Shown piece by piece: positions 52,784 to 61,243 of a stretch of DNA of 64,000 nt. The position numbers were made by a program, and so were the translations under genes. How positions within the stretch are numbered: position 1 is the stretch's first letter; every line of letters starts with the position of its first letter. The notes beneath the pieces are model-generated. The model was not told the origin of the DNA, did not search any database, and saw only the letters and a program-made list of their open reading frames with translations. The DNA lies in contig JAFDXN010000025.1 of assembly GCA_018267915.1 (NCBI GenBank), positions 372,001 to 436,000 on the forward strand, given 5' to 3'. The stretch comes from Bacteroidota bacterium. GTDB lineage: Bacteria; Bacteroidota; Bacteroidia; Chitinophagales; Chitinophagaceae.

Positions 52784-53089
52784 ATGAAGAAAAAGAGCGA
52801 TCCGTTTAAGAAAGAGTTGGTAAACAGGCCCCAGGTACGCAAGGGACGTAGCAATAAACTGCTGGAAAAGAGGAACGAGTGCCTGCTGGCCCGCTACTAC
52901 TATTATAGCCATTTCACCGTAATGCGATATGATGCCATTATGGACCAGCTATGCCTGGAATTTTTTCTTTCCATCGTCACTATACAGGACCTGGTGCAGG
53001 ACAATATGAGCTACCTGCATGAGCTGAAAAATGAAGAGCCCCGCAAGGCTTTTTTCAGCACACAGTGGCCGCACTTAGTGTGGCAATAA
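52784..53089 (+). CDS. small phage-type protein (Mu-like)
   Basis: Protein of 101 residues beginning MKKKSDPFKKELVNRPQV. The body has the Tyr-rich RYYYYSHFTVMRYDAIMDQL and FFLSIVTIQDLVQ, which recall helix-turn-helix-like proteins of Mu-type phages in this phylum. The start has a near -7 TACCTTTA upstream. Function unknown. Confidence 0.55.
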   Translation: MKKKSDPFKKELVNRPQVRKGRSNKLLEKRNECLLARYYYYSHFTVMRYDAIMDQLCLEFFLSIVTIQDLVQDNMSYLHELKNEEPRKAFFSTQWPHLVWQ

Positions 53090-53090
53090 G

Positions 53091-53606
53091 CTAAATTGTT
53101 ATTACCTGGGGATCAACGTCCAGTTCGGCAGGAGCCGTGAATACTTCGTTTTTAGTGCTGTAATCGTCAAATGAAATGGTATAGCGCAACTCCCGGACGC
53201 GAAGTGCGTCACTGCGATGCTGGGAGGTTGTGGTAGTGCGGTTGAGGTGACCGAAGCTATCGCCCGGATCCCAACCCTGGAGCGCCTTATGCAATTCCCA
53301 CTCGAGGTTGTAAAAAGCAAGGGCCGCTTCTTTTGTTTCTTCAGACGCGGCCTGGTTGCTGCTGCTATAAGTGGAAAAGCCCAACTTGAACACGATAGTA
53401 CCTGTGGCGGTCTGTACATTCTCGCTTAGGTCTTTGAAGGTAAAATAATCGAGGTCGATAAGCAGGCAGGGGAAGCTGACGGGGAAAGTATCGTCGGGAT
53501 TCGGCCTAAGCTGGCCGAGGTCCTGGTCGATATATACAATGCCGGGCACCTGGTCGAGAATACGCTGCTGCAGCAGCAGAAATAAATTAGCGAATGCAGA
53601 GTTCAT
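53091..53606 (-). CDS. phage tail-terminator-like protein
   Basis: Protein of 171 residues. FVSFPCLLIDLDYFTFKD-like (seen as PCLLIDLDYF near residue 45) and LALHKALQGWDPGDSF-like (seen as HKALQGWDPGDSFG near 110) match proteins encoded near DUF935 portals in Mu-like prophages, similar to gp37 tail terminators. No host role is known. It lies 20 bases from the portal fusion and shares its direction. Confidence 0.6.
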   Translation of the reverse strand: MNSAFANLFLLLQQRILDQVPGIVYIDQDLGQLRPNPDDTFPVSFPCLLIDLDYFTFKDLSENVQTATGTIVFKLGFSTYSSSNQAASEETKEAALAFYNLEWELHKALQGWDPGDSFGHLNRTTTTSQHRSDALRVRELRYTISFDDYSTKNEVFTAPAELDVDPQVITI

Positions 53607-53626
53607 AGAAAATTTGTAAAAATGAT

Positions 53627-54496
53627 TTATTCTTTTGTGGGTTTAATGATGCCATAGGTGTCGTACCAATATTGCTGGCTTATGGCGACATGCGCCGCCA
53701 GCTTTTCGTCGATAGCAAGCCGTTTGCTGAGCTCGTCGAGGTCAATGTCGTTGGCAAATGTGAAGCGGCCGTTGTCAACCGGCAGGCCGTAGCCTTTCAG
53801 GATGTTAAGCAGCTTTGGGTGATTTAGCATGTTGGCCGTGTATACCATATCGCTGCGCGTGATCTCCAGTTGCTGTTCTGCATGTACCTTGCTCTGCGCG
53901 TATCCGCTGGAGCTGCTGCTGTTTGTGGTTTCGGTATTGCCCAGGACCAATATAGAAAGTTCTGCATTGAGTGTATCCACGAACATCTGGTGCAGCTTGC
54001 CATCTGCAAAACTGTTTTTCCCATCCATCATTTCAAACTCTGCCTGTTTAGGCAATAGCAGCGTAAGCGAACTGCCGCTTTCCTCCAGCGCTTTTTTCAA
54101 TTGCATTTTGCCTTGCTCGTCGTATGAATCGTATTTCATCACCCGCACAGGCTGACCGAATAGCTCGATGAACTGCGACCAGTCGGCCAGGTCGCCACGC
54201 TTGTAGATGACATACGGTGCGCACTTGAGCAAGAGGCCAAGATCATCGGGGGCACCGAACACCCACACATTTGGAATGTTTCCGTAAGAGACGCCTTCGC
54301 GGCCGTTTTGTTCATAAGATATAATGCCCTGTTTCATTGCCTTTGTCATAGTGTCTATGCCTAAATATTTATACCCATCACCTTCGATGTTTACAACTTC
54401 CATCGGCCAGTTGGTACTGTAACTGTGTTCCAACACTACCTGTGCTTTAGCAAATACGGCGGTCATCATCATGGCAATAGTGAATAGTTTTTTCAT
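53627..54496 (-). CDS. fusion of a secreted-protein N-terminus to a phage portal (DUF935) fragment
   Basis: Protein of 289 residues in two parts. Residues 1-19 are a signal peptide (MKKLFTIAMMMTAVFAKAQ), followed by about 35 residues of host secreted type (VVLEHSYSTNWPMEVVNIEG). From about residue 75 on the sequence is the C-terminal half of a Mu gp29-type portal: PDDLGLLLKCAPYVIYKRGD, WSQFIELFGQPVRVMKYD, ISVL-like LSILVLGNTETT, and QQYWYDTYGIIKP at the end. The portal lacks its N-terminal half, so it cannot form a portal ring. The fusion is in frame and intact; a deletion is the simplest origin. Confidence 0.75.
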   Translation of the reverse strand: MKKLFTIAMMMTAVFAKAQVVLEHSYSTNWPMEVVNIEGDGYKYLGIDTMTKAMKQGIISYEQNGREGVSYGNIPNVWVFGAPDDLGLLLKCAPYVIYKRGDLADWSQFIELFGQPVRVMKYDSYDEQGKMQLKKALEESGSSLTLLLPKQAEFEMMDGKNSFADGKLHQMFVDTLNAELSILVLGNTETTNSSSSSGYAQSKVHAEQQLEITRSDMVYTANMLNHPKLLNILKGYGLPVDNGRFTFANDIDLDELSKRLAIDEKLAAHVAISQQYWYDTYGIIKPTKE

Positions 54497-54540
54497 TGTC
54501 TCAGATTTTGTTGATTAAAAATACGGCATTTCGCCCAATG

Positions 54541-55086
54541 CTATATCCTGGAAGAGCTCTGTCGGGTGAACAAGAGCAGGTAGGCAACTATAAATAGCAT
54601 AGAAGTAACTGCCGAGGCTACGATCTTCAGCAACAGATAGCCAATATTGTTCAGGCTCCAGAGCTCGAGTGTAAAGAACATAGCATGGTGCAGCAATATG
54701 AGGAACCCGCTATACACCAGGAATGGCATCCACCCCATGTTCTTCACCCCCGGCGATTGGTTAGGATATTCAGAAAGGTTTTTGGGTAGCAGTGCATTCA
54801 GCACATTGGTGCGCAGGTATGCAAGAAGCACTGTGGCACAGGCGTGCATGCCTGCTGTATTCATAAATATGTCAACACTGATACCAGTTACAAAGCCTAG
54901 TATCAGCAAAGCAGGTACGGAGGTCTCAAATGGCAGCAGTAAAATGAAGAGTGGGTAAACAAAGGGAATGAACACCGGGAAGCCGCCTGGCTGCGCCCAC
55001 CAGCGCAAAGTGATCTTGTTCAGGATAAGCACCTGCAGCAAAACGATGAGGCAAAACTTAAACAAGTTCTTTACGTAAGTGTTCAT
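54541..55086 (-). CDS. mreD: rod shape-determining protein MreD
   Basis: Inner-membrane protein of 181 residues with five or six helices (FCLIVLLQVLILNKITL, PALLILGFVTGISVDIFM, FLVYSGFLILLHHAMFF). It is a member of the elongasome that links MreB/MreC to the lipid-linked peptidoglycan machinery. It overlaps mreC by one base. In many relatives mrdA (PBP2) and rodA follow; here the phage-type genes follow instead. Confidence 0.88.
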   Translation of the reverse strand: MNTYVKNLFKFCLIVLLQVLILNKITLRWWAQPGGFPVFIPFVYPLFILLLPFETSVPALLILGFVTGISVDIFMNTAGMHACATVLLAYLRTNVLNALLPKNLSEYPNQSPGVKNMGWMPFLVYSGFLILLHHAMFFTLELWSLNNIGYLLLKIVASAVTSMLFIVAYLLLFTRQSSSRI

Positions 55087-55940
55087 TACTTGATCTTTTT
55101 GGTTGAGTCCTCAAGTTTTACCCGCTCTGCCATCATTTTATTTTCAACAACATACACATATTGTATGTTACGGAAGTTGGTGGAAGGATGCAGGTAGAGC
55201 TGGCGCAGGTTGTTCTTCGTATTCACTTTCATCTTGAACACCGTACCTATCAATATGTCAGAAGGGAAGAACGAAAAGCTGGTAGTGAACACAGAATCGT
55301 TCATGTGTATTTTTATTTGTTGCGGCACATCCTTCATCACCATCACATCGGGGTTGTCGCCATCCCAGGTGATATAGCTGAAGGTGCCGTCCTTCAATTT
55401 GGCACTCAACTGTTGTTTAACACTCAATACAGACAATACGCTCGCAAAGTGTGCGGACACATTTACTACACGACCTACAACACCTGTAGAAGAAATAACC
55501 GGCATATTTTTCGCGATGCCATCTGCACTGCCCCGGTTGATTGTAATATAGTTGTTGCCTGAGCTTACTGAATTATTAACCACTTTGGCAGTGCGGTAGA
55601 TATATTCATTATACTGCACCACACGTGTCGAGTCGGAAGTTTTTACAATTCTGCGTACTGCGGTATCCTTCAGGGTATCCAGGTTGTGGTATATAGCCAT
55701 TGCCTGCCGCAGGCGCGCATTCTCATTTATGAGGCTGTCGTTCATTCTCCGCAGACCAAAGTAGATAACTACATCGTTTTGTTTTTTGTACATCAGGCCC
55801 GATACCGTATTGGCCGAACTCATAATGTCAGTGCCTTGCAGAGAATTGGTACGCGCAATTAAAATAATACACACTATTTCCAATCCCAGGAAGAGTATGA
55901 GATTAAAAAACCTTCGTACAAAAAGAATGAAATTGCGCAC
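55086..55940 (-). CDS. mreC: rod shape-determining protein MreC
   Basis: Bitopic protein of 284 residues: one N-terminal helix (FFNLILFLGLEIVCIILIA) and a periplasmic part with a coiled coil near residues 60-85 and the beta-barrel domain, marked by NYITINRGSADGIAKNMPVISSTGVVGRVVNVS-type strands (in pieces). It acts in the elongasome to couple MreB to PBP2. Upstream of mreD and downstream of mreB in the same operon. Confidence 0.9.
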   Translation of the reverse strand: MRNFILFVRRFFNLILFLGLEIVCIILIARTNSLQGTDIMSSANTVSGLMYKKQNDVVIYFGLRRMNDSLINENARLRQAMAIYHNLDTLKDTAVRRIVKTSDSTRVVQYNEYIYRTAKVVNNSVSSGNNYITINRGSADGIAKNMPVISSTGVVGRVVNVSAHFASVLSVLSVKQQLSAKLKDGTFSYITWDGDNPDVMVMKDVPQQIKIHMNDSVFTTSFSFFPSDILIGTVFKMKVNTKNNLRQLYLHPSTNFRNIQYVYVVENKMMAERVKLEDSTKKIK

Positions 55941-55980
55941 GCTATAAGGAACAGATTCCTGATTCCAAATTACTACTTAA

Positions 55981-57003
55981 TTACTTCATTAAGAAAGGCA
56001 TCTTGGGGATATTCTTCAGCGCCATACCTGTGCCGCGCACTACCGCACGCAGGGGGTCGTCGGCAACATGTACGGGTAATTTTATCTTGTGGGAGATTCG
56101 CTTGTCGAGCCCGCGCAGCAAGGCACCACCACCTGTGAGGTAAAGACCGCGGCGATAGATATCCGCCGCAAGTTCGGGCGGAGTGCTCTCCAAGGCCTTG
56201 AGGATAGCTTCTTCTATTTTGAAGATCGATTTATCAAGCGCTTCTGCTACTTCCTGGTACGACACCATTATTTGTTTGGGGATGCCCGTCACAAGATCAC
56301 GGCCATTCACTGCGATATCATCCGGTGGATTGTCCAGGTCTTTCAATGCAGAACCTACGTGTATCTTGATTTGCTCGGCAGTGCGCTCGCCTATCATTAA
56401 GCTATGATAGCGACGCATCGCTTCCATAATATCGCCCGTGAATTCATCACCCGCGATACGTATCGACTGATCGCATACGATACCTGCAAGGGCTATCACC
56501 GATATGCCGGTGGTACCACCGCCGATATCGATGATCATATTGCCTGTCGGCTCTTCTACATCTATACCGATACCAAGAGCTGCGGCCATTGGTTCGTGTA
56601 TCATATACACTTCCTTAGCACCAGCTTGCTCGGCAGAGTCGCGCACAGCACGCTTTTCTACTTCTGTAATGCTTGATGGTATGCATATCACCATTCTCCA
56701 GCTCGGGGGGAACCATGGCTTCTTTGGATATACCAACTTGATCATTTCGCGCAGCATACCTTCGGCTGCGTTAAAGTCCGCTATCACGCCATCCTTCAGG
56801 GGACGGATAGTCTTAAGATTCTCATGGGTCTTCTCGTGCATCATCATGGCCTTCTTACCAACGGCTACTATTTTATTGGTAGCACGGTCAATGGCAACGA
56901 TCGACGGCTCGTCCACAACAACCTGGTCATTATGTATAATTAAGGTATTAGCAGTACCTAAGTCAATAGCAATCTCCTGCGTCAAAAAGCTAAACAAACC
57001 CAT
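55981..57003 (-). CDS. mreB: rod shape-determining protein MreB
   Basis: Actin-like filament protein of 340 residues that directs lateral cell wall synthesis. ATP-binding motifs are visible: phosphate-1 IDLGTANT near residue 13, phosphate-2 IDIGGGTTGISVIAL near 160, adenosine LTGGGALLRGLD near 290. Length is normal. First gene of mreBCD; a 316-base gap separates it from the divergent carB gene. Confidence 0.97.
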   Translation of the reverse strand: MGLFSFLTQEIAIDLGTANTLIIHNDQVVVDEPSIVAIDRATNKIVAVGKKAMMMHEKTHENLKTIRPLKDGVIADFNAAEGMLREMIKLVYPKKPWFPPSWRMVICIPSSITEVEKRAVRDSAEQAGAKEVYMIHEPMAAALGIGIDVEEPTGNMIIDIGGGTTGISVIALAGIVCDQSIRIAGDEFTGDIMEAMRRYHSLMIGERTAEQIKIHVGSALKDLDNPPDDIAVNGRDLVTGIPKQIMVSYQEVAEALDKSIFKIEEAILKALESTPPELAADIYRRGLYLTGGGALLRGLDKRISHKIKLPVHVADDPLRAVVRGTGMALKNIPKMPFLMK

Positions 57004-57319
57004 AAGAAATCTGTGTAAAAGCGGTGTTTTATCTCAAATAATGGCAAAAGTTGTAAAAAATCGCGACTTTTCGGCCATTTTTTAGCGAAATCCGCATTTC
57101 GGGTAAAGATAGGGGAATTGCAATCCAAAGAGTAATATGAAAGAAAAATATAAGTAGCCAATAGGGCGAAAATACTTAATGCGTTAGTGGGCGAAAAAAG
57201 CCAAACTTGGGCTGGTGATTTAAGCCATTTTCAATTACTTTTGCACCTCGGGCGTTGAGCCCGATTTTTGTATCTGCTCATCGCGCCAAATATCTTTTAC
57301 TTTTTTATTTAGCATTTGA
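57004..57319. other. divergent regulatory region between mreB and carB
   Basis: No gene. It contains the carB -7 box (57236) and a small hairpin TCGGGC-GTTGA-GCCCGA (57248-57264) with a T-run, right at the expected carB mRNA start. The mreB promoter was not identified clearly. Confidence 0.5.
57236..57243 (+). promoter_or_regulatory. putative -7 box of carB promoter
   Basis: TACTTTTG, matching TAnnTTTG, 77 bases before the start codon, leaving a leader of about 70 bases. Confidence 0.5.
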
Positions 57320-60172
57320 ATGCCGCGCGACACTTCCATTAAATCTGTATTAATTATTGGCTCGGGACCTATTATTATTGGTCAGGCCTGCGAATTCGAT
57401 TACTCCGGCTCACAAGCTGCCCGCAGCTTGCGCGAAGAGGGAATCAAAGTGATACTCATCAATTCGAATCCGGCAACTATCATGACAGATCCGATAGTTG
57501 CGGACAGAGTGTACCTCTTACCCCTTACGGTGGAGAGTATTGAGCAGATACTAGAGGAGAATGAGATTGATGCTGTACTACCCACAATGGGTGGACAAAC
57601 AGCACTTAACCTCGCTAAAGAAGCAGATGAGTTGGGTGTTTGGGAGCGTTTCAATGTGAAACTCATCGGTGTTGATATTAAGGCTATAGATAAGGCAGAA
57701 GACCGCGAACTGTTCCGCCAATGGATGATCGAATTGGGCGTACCTGTTGCACCGGCGAAGACGGCCAATTCATTATTGGAGGGCAAGGAGTTTGCCCAGG
57801 AAATTGGCTTGCCGATAGTTATCCGACCTTCGTTTACGCTTGGCGGTACCGGTGGAGGTTTCGTAATGCACAAAGAGGATCTCGATGTTGCGCTCGACCG
57901 CGGCCTGACTGCCTCACCGATACACGAAGTGCTTGTTGAAAGAGCGGTACTGGGCTGGAAGGAATTTGAATTAGAGCTGCTGCGTGATAAAAAAGACAAT
58001 GTGGTGATCATTTGTACGGTCGAAAATTTCGACCCTATGGGTATCCACACTGGTGATAGTATCACTGTAGCACCGGCAATGACGCTGAGTGACACCGCAT
58101 TTCAGTTGATGCGTAACACGGCCATTATGATGATGCGCGACCTCGGCAATTTCGCGGGAGGTTGCAATGTGCAGTTCGCGTTGAACCCGGAAACAGAAGA
58201 GATCATTGCGATCGAAATAAACCCACGCGTGAGTCGCTCATCGGCACTGGCGTCCAAAGCGACGGGCTATCCCATTGCCAAGATAGCAGCCAAGCTGGCA
58301 ATCGGTTATTCACTCGATGAATTGAAGAACCAGATCACACAAACCACATCAGCATACTTTGAACCTGCACTTGACTATGTAATAGTCAAAATGCCGCGTT
58401 GGAACTTTGACAAGTTTAAGGGTGCCGACGATACCCTGGGTTTGCAAATGAAATCGGTAGGCGAGGTGATGGCAATTGGTCGCACATTTACTGAGGCCCT
58501 GCAAAAAGCTTGTCAGAGCCTGGAGAACAATGCAACAGGTCTTTCTTTCATCAGCACACAACGCCTGCGCCCTGAGGAGTTGATTGATACACTCAAGCGT
58601 CCGACATGGGACCGCATATTCCGCATCAAAGAAGCAATAGCCGCCGGTGTATCAATCAAAACCATTCGCGAATTAACGCAGATCGATCGCTGGTTCCTAT
58701 ATCAGATACAGGATATAGTGAACATGGAGAAGAAGATCCGCGAGTTCAAACACCTTGACAAAATGGACGCGGATTTTCTTTGCGATGCAAAACAAATGGG
58801 CTTTAGTGACGAGCAGATAGCGGATCTGCTAAAGGACTGCTCGGCCGAAGAAGTGTACGAGCATCGTAAGCAACTCGGTGTGAAGCGTGTATACAAAATG
58901 GTGGATACCTGCAGCGCAGAATTTGAGGCTAAAACGCCTTACTACTACAGCACCTTCGAACCATGTGCGAACACACAAGATAACAGTGAGATCGTTTACA
59001 ACGAAAGCAAGCACACTGACAGGAAAAAGATAGTGGTGCTCGGTTCCGGTCCAAACAGGATTGGCCAGGGCATCGAGTTCGATTATTGCTGCACGCATGG
59101 CCTGATGGCGATTCGCGATTGTGGGTATGAGTCGATAATGGTGAATTGCAATCCTGAAACAGTTTCCACTGATTTTGATATTGCCGACAAACTCTACTTT
59201 GAACCCGTGTACTGGGAGCACCTCTGGGAGATTATCGAGCATGAAAAGCCGGATGGAGTTATTGTGCAGCTAGGCGGACAAACAGCTTTGAAGCTGGCAA
59301 AGCGCCTGCACGAAAAAGGCATCAACATTATAGGCACCTCCTTCGACAACATGGATATCGCCGAAGATCGTGGTCGTTTCAGCGATATGCTGAAAGAACT
59401 TGGTATTCCATATCCTAAATACGGTACAGCATACAGTACCGATGATGCGATAGAAGTTGCAAAAGAAGTTGGCTATCCCGTGCTCGTTCGCCCTTCATAT
59501 GTATTGGGCGGTCAGCGCATGCGCATCGTGATTAATGACGAAGAACTGGAGAAAAGTGTAGTGAGCCTGTTGAAACACTTACCGGGCAATAAGATACTGA
59601 TCGATCATTTCCTCGACCGCTGCCAGGAAGCTGAGGTAGATGCGATATGCGATGGTGAGGAAGTGCACATCATGGGAATCATGGAGCATATAGAGCCGGC
59701 GGGTATTCACAGTGGCGATAGCCATGCAGTACTACCTTCTTTTAACCTGGGCCAACTTGAGTTGGACGAAATGGCAGACATCGCTAAGAAAATAGCGCTT
59801 CGCCTCAATATCAAAGGTTTGATCAATATTCAGTACGCGATAAAAGACGGTAAGGTGTATGTTATCGAAGCGAATCCCCGCGCCAGCCGTACCACACCGT
59901 TCATTGCAAAGGCATACGGTGTGCCTTATTTGAATATTGCTACCAAGGTGATGCTCGGAGAAAAGAAGCTCAAAGACTTCAAAATAGATAAAAAGCTGGA
60001 AGGTTTTGCAGTAAAGGAGCCGGTGTTCAGCTTCAATAAATTCCCGAATGTGAACAAGGAACTGGGCCCTGAAATGAAGAGTACGGGAGAAGCTATCCGC
60101 TTTATTCGCACCTTGCGCGATCCTTGGTTCAGGCAATTATACAAGGAGCGCAGCATGCACTTAAGTAAATAA
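57320..60172 (+). CDS. carB: carbamoyl-phosphate synthase large subunit, without MGS domain
   Basis: Makes carbamoyl phosphate from ammonia (supplied by CarA), bicarbonate and two ATP, for pyrimidine and arginine synthesis. Two ATP-grasp halves are clear: [20 protein letters not shown] near residue 9 and [19 protein letters not shown] near 572, with many conserved segments such as [13 protein letters not shown] and [14 protein letters not shown]. The protein ends at about residue 950, near [17 protein letters not shown]; the C-terminal allosteric MGS-like domain of about 130 residues found in E. coli CarB is missing, as is common in Bacteroidota. carA is not adjacent. Confidence 0.97.
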   Translation: MPRDTSIKSVLIIGSGPIIIGQACEFDYSGSQAARSLREEGIKVILINSNPATIMTDPIVADRVYLLPLTVESIEQILEENEIDAVLPTMGGQTALNLAKEADELGVWERFNVKLIGVDIKAIDKAEDRELFRQWMIELGVPVAPAKTANSLLEGKEFAQEIGLPIVIRPSFTLGGTGGGFVMHKEDLDVALDRGLTASPIHEVLVERAVLGWKEFELELLRDKKDNVVIICTVENFDPMGIHTGDSITVAPAMTLSDTAFQLMRNTAIMMMRDLGNFAGGCNVQFALNPETEEIIAIEINPRVSRSSALASKATGYPIAKIAAKLAIGYSLDELKNQITQTTSAYFEPALDYVIVKMPRWNFDKFKGADDTLGLQMKSVGEVMAIGRTFTEALQKACQSLENNATGLSFISTQRLRPEELIDTLKRPTWDRIFRIKEAIAAGVSIKTIRELTQIDRWFLYQIQDIVNMEKKIREFKHLDKMDADFLCDAKQMGFSDEQIADLLKDCSAEEVYEHRKQLGVKRVYKMVDTCSAEFEAKTPYYYSTFEPCANTQDNSEIVYNESKHTDRKKIVVLGSGPNRIGQGIEFDYCCTHGLMAIRDCGYESIMVNCNPETVSTDFDIADKLYFEPVYWEHLWEIIEHEKPDGVIVQLGGQTALKLAKRLHEKGINIIGTSFDNMDIAEDRGRFSDMLKELGIPYPKYGTAYSTDDAIEVAKEVGYPVLVRPSYVLGGQRMRIVINDEELEKSVVSLLKHLPGNKILIDHFLDRCQEAEVDAICDGEEVHIMGIMEHIEPAGIHSGDSHAVLPSFNLGQLELDEMADIAKKIALRLNIKGLINIQYAIKDGKVYVIEANPRASRTTPFIAKAYGVPYLNIATKVMLGEKKLKDFKIDKKLEGFAVKEPVFSFNKFPNVNKELGPEMKSTGEAIRFIRTLRDPWFRQLYKERSMHLSK

Positions 60173-60173
60173 G

Positions 60174-60641
60174 ATGCACGCCAAACAACTTGCCATGACG
60201 ATTAACTGGAGCATTAAATTATTCAAAGAGCTGGAGGTCAAGGAACTGTACGCACTTCTTCAGCTGCGTGCTAAAGTATTTGCAATAGAACAAAACTGTG
60301 TTTACCAGGATATCGATGATAAAGATCAGACTGCAGTGCATGTAATGGGCTATGATGATGGGAAGCTGATTGCATACAGTCGTCTTTTGCCGCCAGGGGT
60401 TTCTTACGATGACGTCTCAATTGGTCGCGTGGTTACAGATCCCGCTTACCGCCGATACGGTATTGGCAAGGAACTGATGAAAGTTTCGATAGACGCGTGT
60501 CATCAATATTTCGGGCAGGGCTCTATCCGTATCAGTGCACAATTATATCTTAAGGCTTTTTACGAAGGTTTTTTGTTTGTCGCCGTCACAGAACCCTACA
60601 TAGAAGATCACATTCTCCATATCGAAATGCTTAAAGATTAG
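60174..60641 (+). CDS. ElaA-like GNAT acetyltransferase
   Basis: Protein of 155 residues, or 148 from the ATG at 60195. WSIKLFKELEVKELYALLQLR and AKVFAIEQNCVYQDIDDKDQ are the characteristic ElaA opening; the acetyl-CoA loop is seen in GRVVTDPAYRRYGIGKELM. Substrate unknown. The first ATG follows the carB stop by one base, so it is likely co-transcribed with carB. Confidence 0.88.
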   Translation: MHAKQLAMTINWSIKLFKELEVKELYALLQLRAKVFAIEQNCVYQDIDDKDQTAVHVMGYDDGKLIAYSRLLPPGVSYDDVSIGRVVTDPAYRRYGIGKELMKVSIDACHQYFGQGSIRISAQLYLKAFYEGFLFVAVTEPYIEDHILHIEMLKD

Positions 60642-60669
60642 TCTTTTAGCTACCAGAGACGCAATCACG

Positions 60670-60677
60670 TACCTTTG
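60670..60677 (+). promoter_or_regulatory. putative -7 box of the thioesterase gene
   Basis: TACCTTTG, matching TAnnTTTG, 23 bases before the start codon. Confidence 0.55.
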
Positions 60678-60699
60678 CCCTGTTTTAAAACCTCGTTTC

Positions 60700-61212
60700 A
60701 TGTCTAAAAATCCGAAAGACACCTTTATTGTAATGTCCGAGCTGGTATTGCCCAATGATACCAATACGCTGGGAAACCTGATGGGTGGTCGCCTGATGCA
60801 CTATATGGATATCGCCGCGGCGATTGCGTCGCAGAAACATTGCAACTGTCCTGTAGTTACCGCCTCTGTCGATAATGTGTCATTTAATAACCCGATCAAG
60901 CTGGGCAACCTGCTCACGATCGAAGCCAAGCTGACCCGGGCTTTTAACACCTCGATGGAGGTTTACCTGCGCGTATGGGGAGAAGACCTGTCCGCCCAAT
61001 ACAAATACCTGTCAAATCACGCGTATATGACTTTTGTCGCGCTCGATCCCAATGGCCGTCCGCGTAAAGTGCCGGAAATAGTGCCCGAAACTGAAGAAGA
61101 AACAAAGATGTACGAAGGTGCGTTGCGCCGCAGGCAGGTACGCCTGATATTGGGTGGAAAAATGAAACCCGAAGATGCGGGCGAATTGCGCTCACTATTC
61201 GTAAAAGACTAA
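60700..61212 (+). CDS. acyl-CoA thioesterase (hotdog fold)
   Basis: Protein of 170 residues of the acyl-CoA hydrolase (YciA/BFIT-like) group. Signature: LVLPNDTNTLGNLMGGRLMHYMD near residue 16, where Asn and the G-G-x-L-M motif of the hotdog helix lie; ASVDNVSFNNPIKLGN near 55. It hydrolyses acyl-CoA to free CoA. One hotdog domain only, so active as a higher oligomer. Starts a short run with the M16 gene, 31 bases apart. Confidence 0.92.
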   Translation: MSKNPKDTFIVMSELVLPNDTNTLGNLMGGRLMHYMDIAAAIASQKHCNCPVVTASVDNVSFNNPIKLGNLLTIEAKLTRAFNTSMEVYLRVWGEDLSAQYKYLSNHAYMTFVALDPNGRPRKVPEIVPETEEETKMYEGALRRRQVRLILGGKMKPEDAGELRSLFVKD

Positions 61213-61243
61213 ACACAGCTATATTTACAAAAAAGAAAGGACC

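Larger units (their letters stand above)
52784..54496. mobile_element. remnant of Mu-like prophage late region
   Basis: Three genes of phage type: a 101-residue protein of a kind found in Mu-like phages of Bacteroidota, a tail-terminator-like protein, and a truncated portal (DUF935) fused to a signal peptide. All other structural genes (terminase, capsid, tail) are absent. It may belong with the early-region remnant at 40.8-44 kb or be a separate decayed phage. Confidence 0.55.

Noticed and set aside
57248..57264. Hairpin with T-run in the carB leader, possible attenuator
   Set aside because: The expected transcript start is at or inside the stem, so the RNA would be too short for a working terminator. 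It may simply protect the 5' end.
57004..57319. Second candidate origin between mreB and carB
   Set aside because: It is a divergent gap of similar size, but I saw no cluster of DnaA boxes and no parS nearby.
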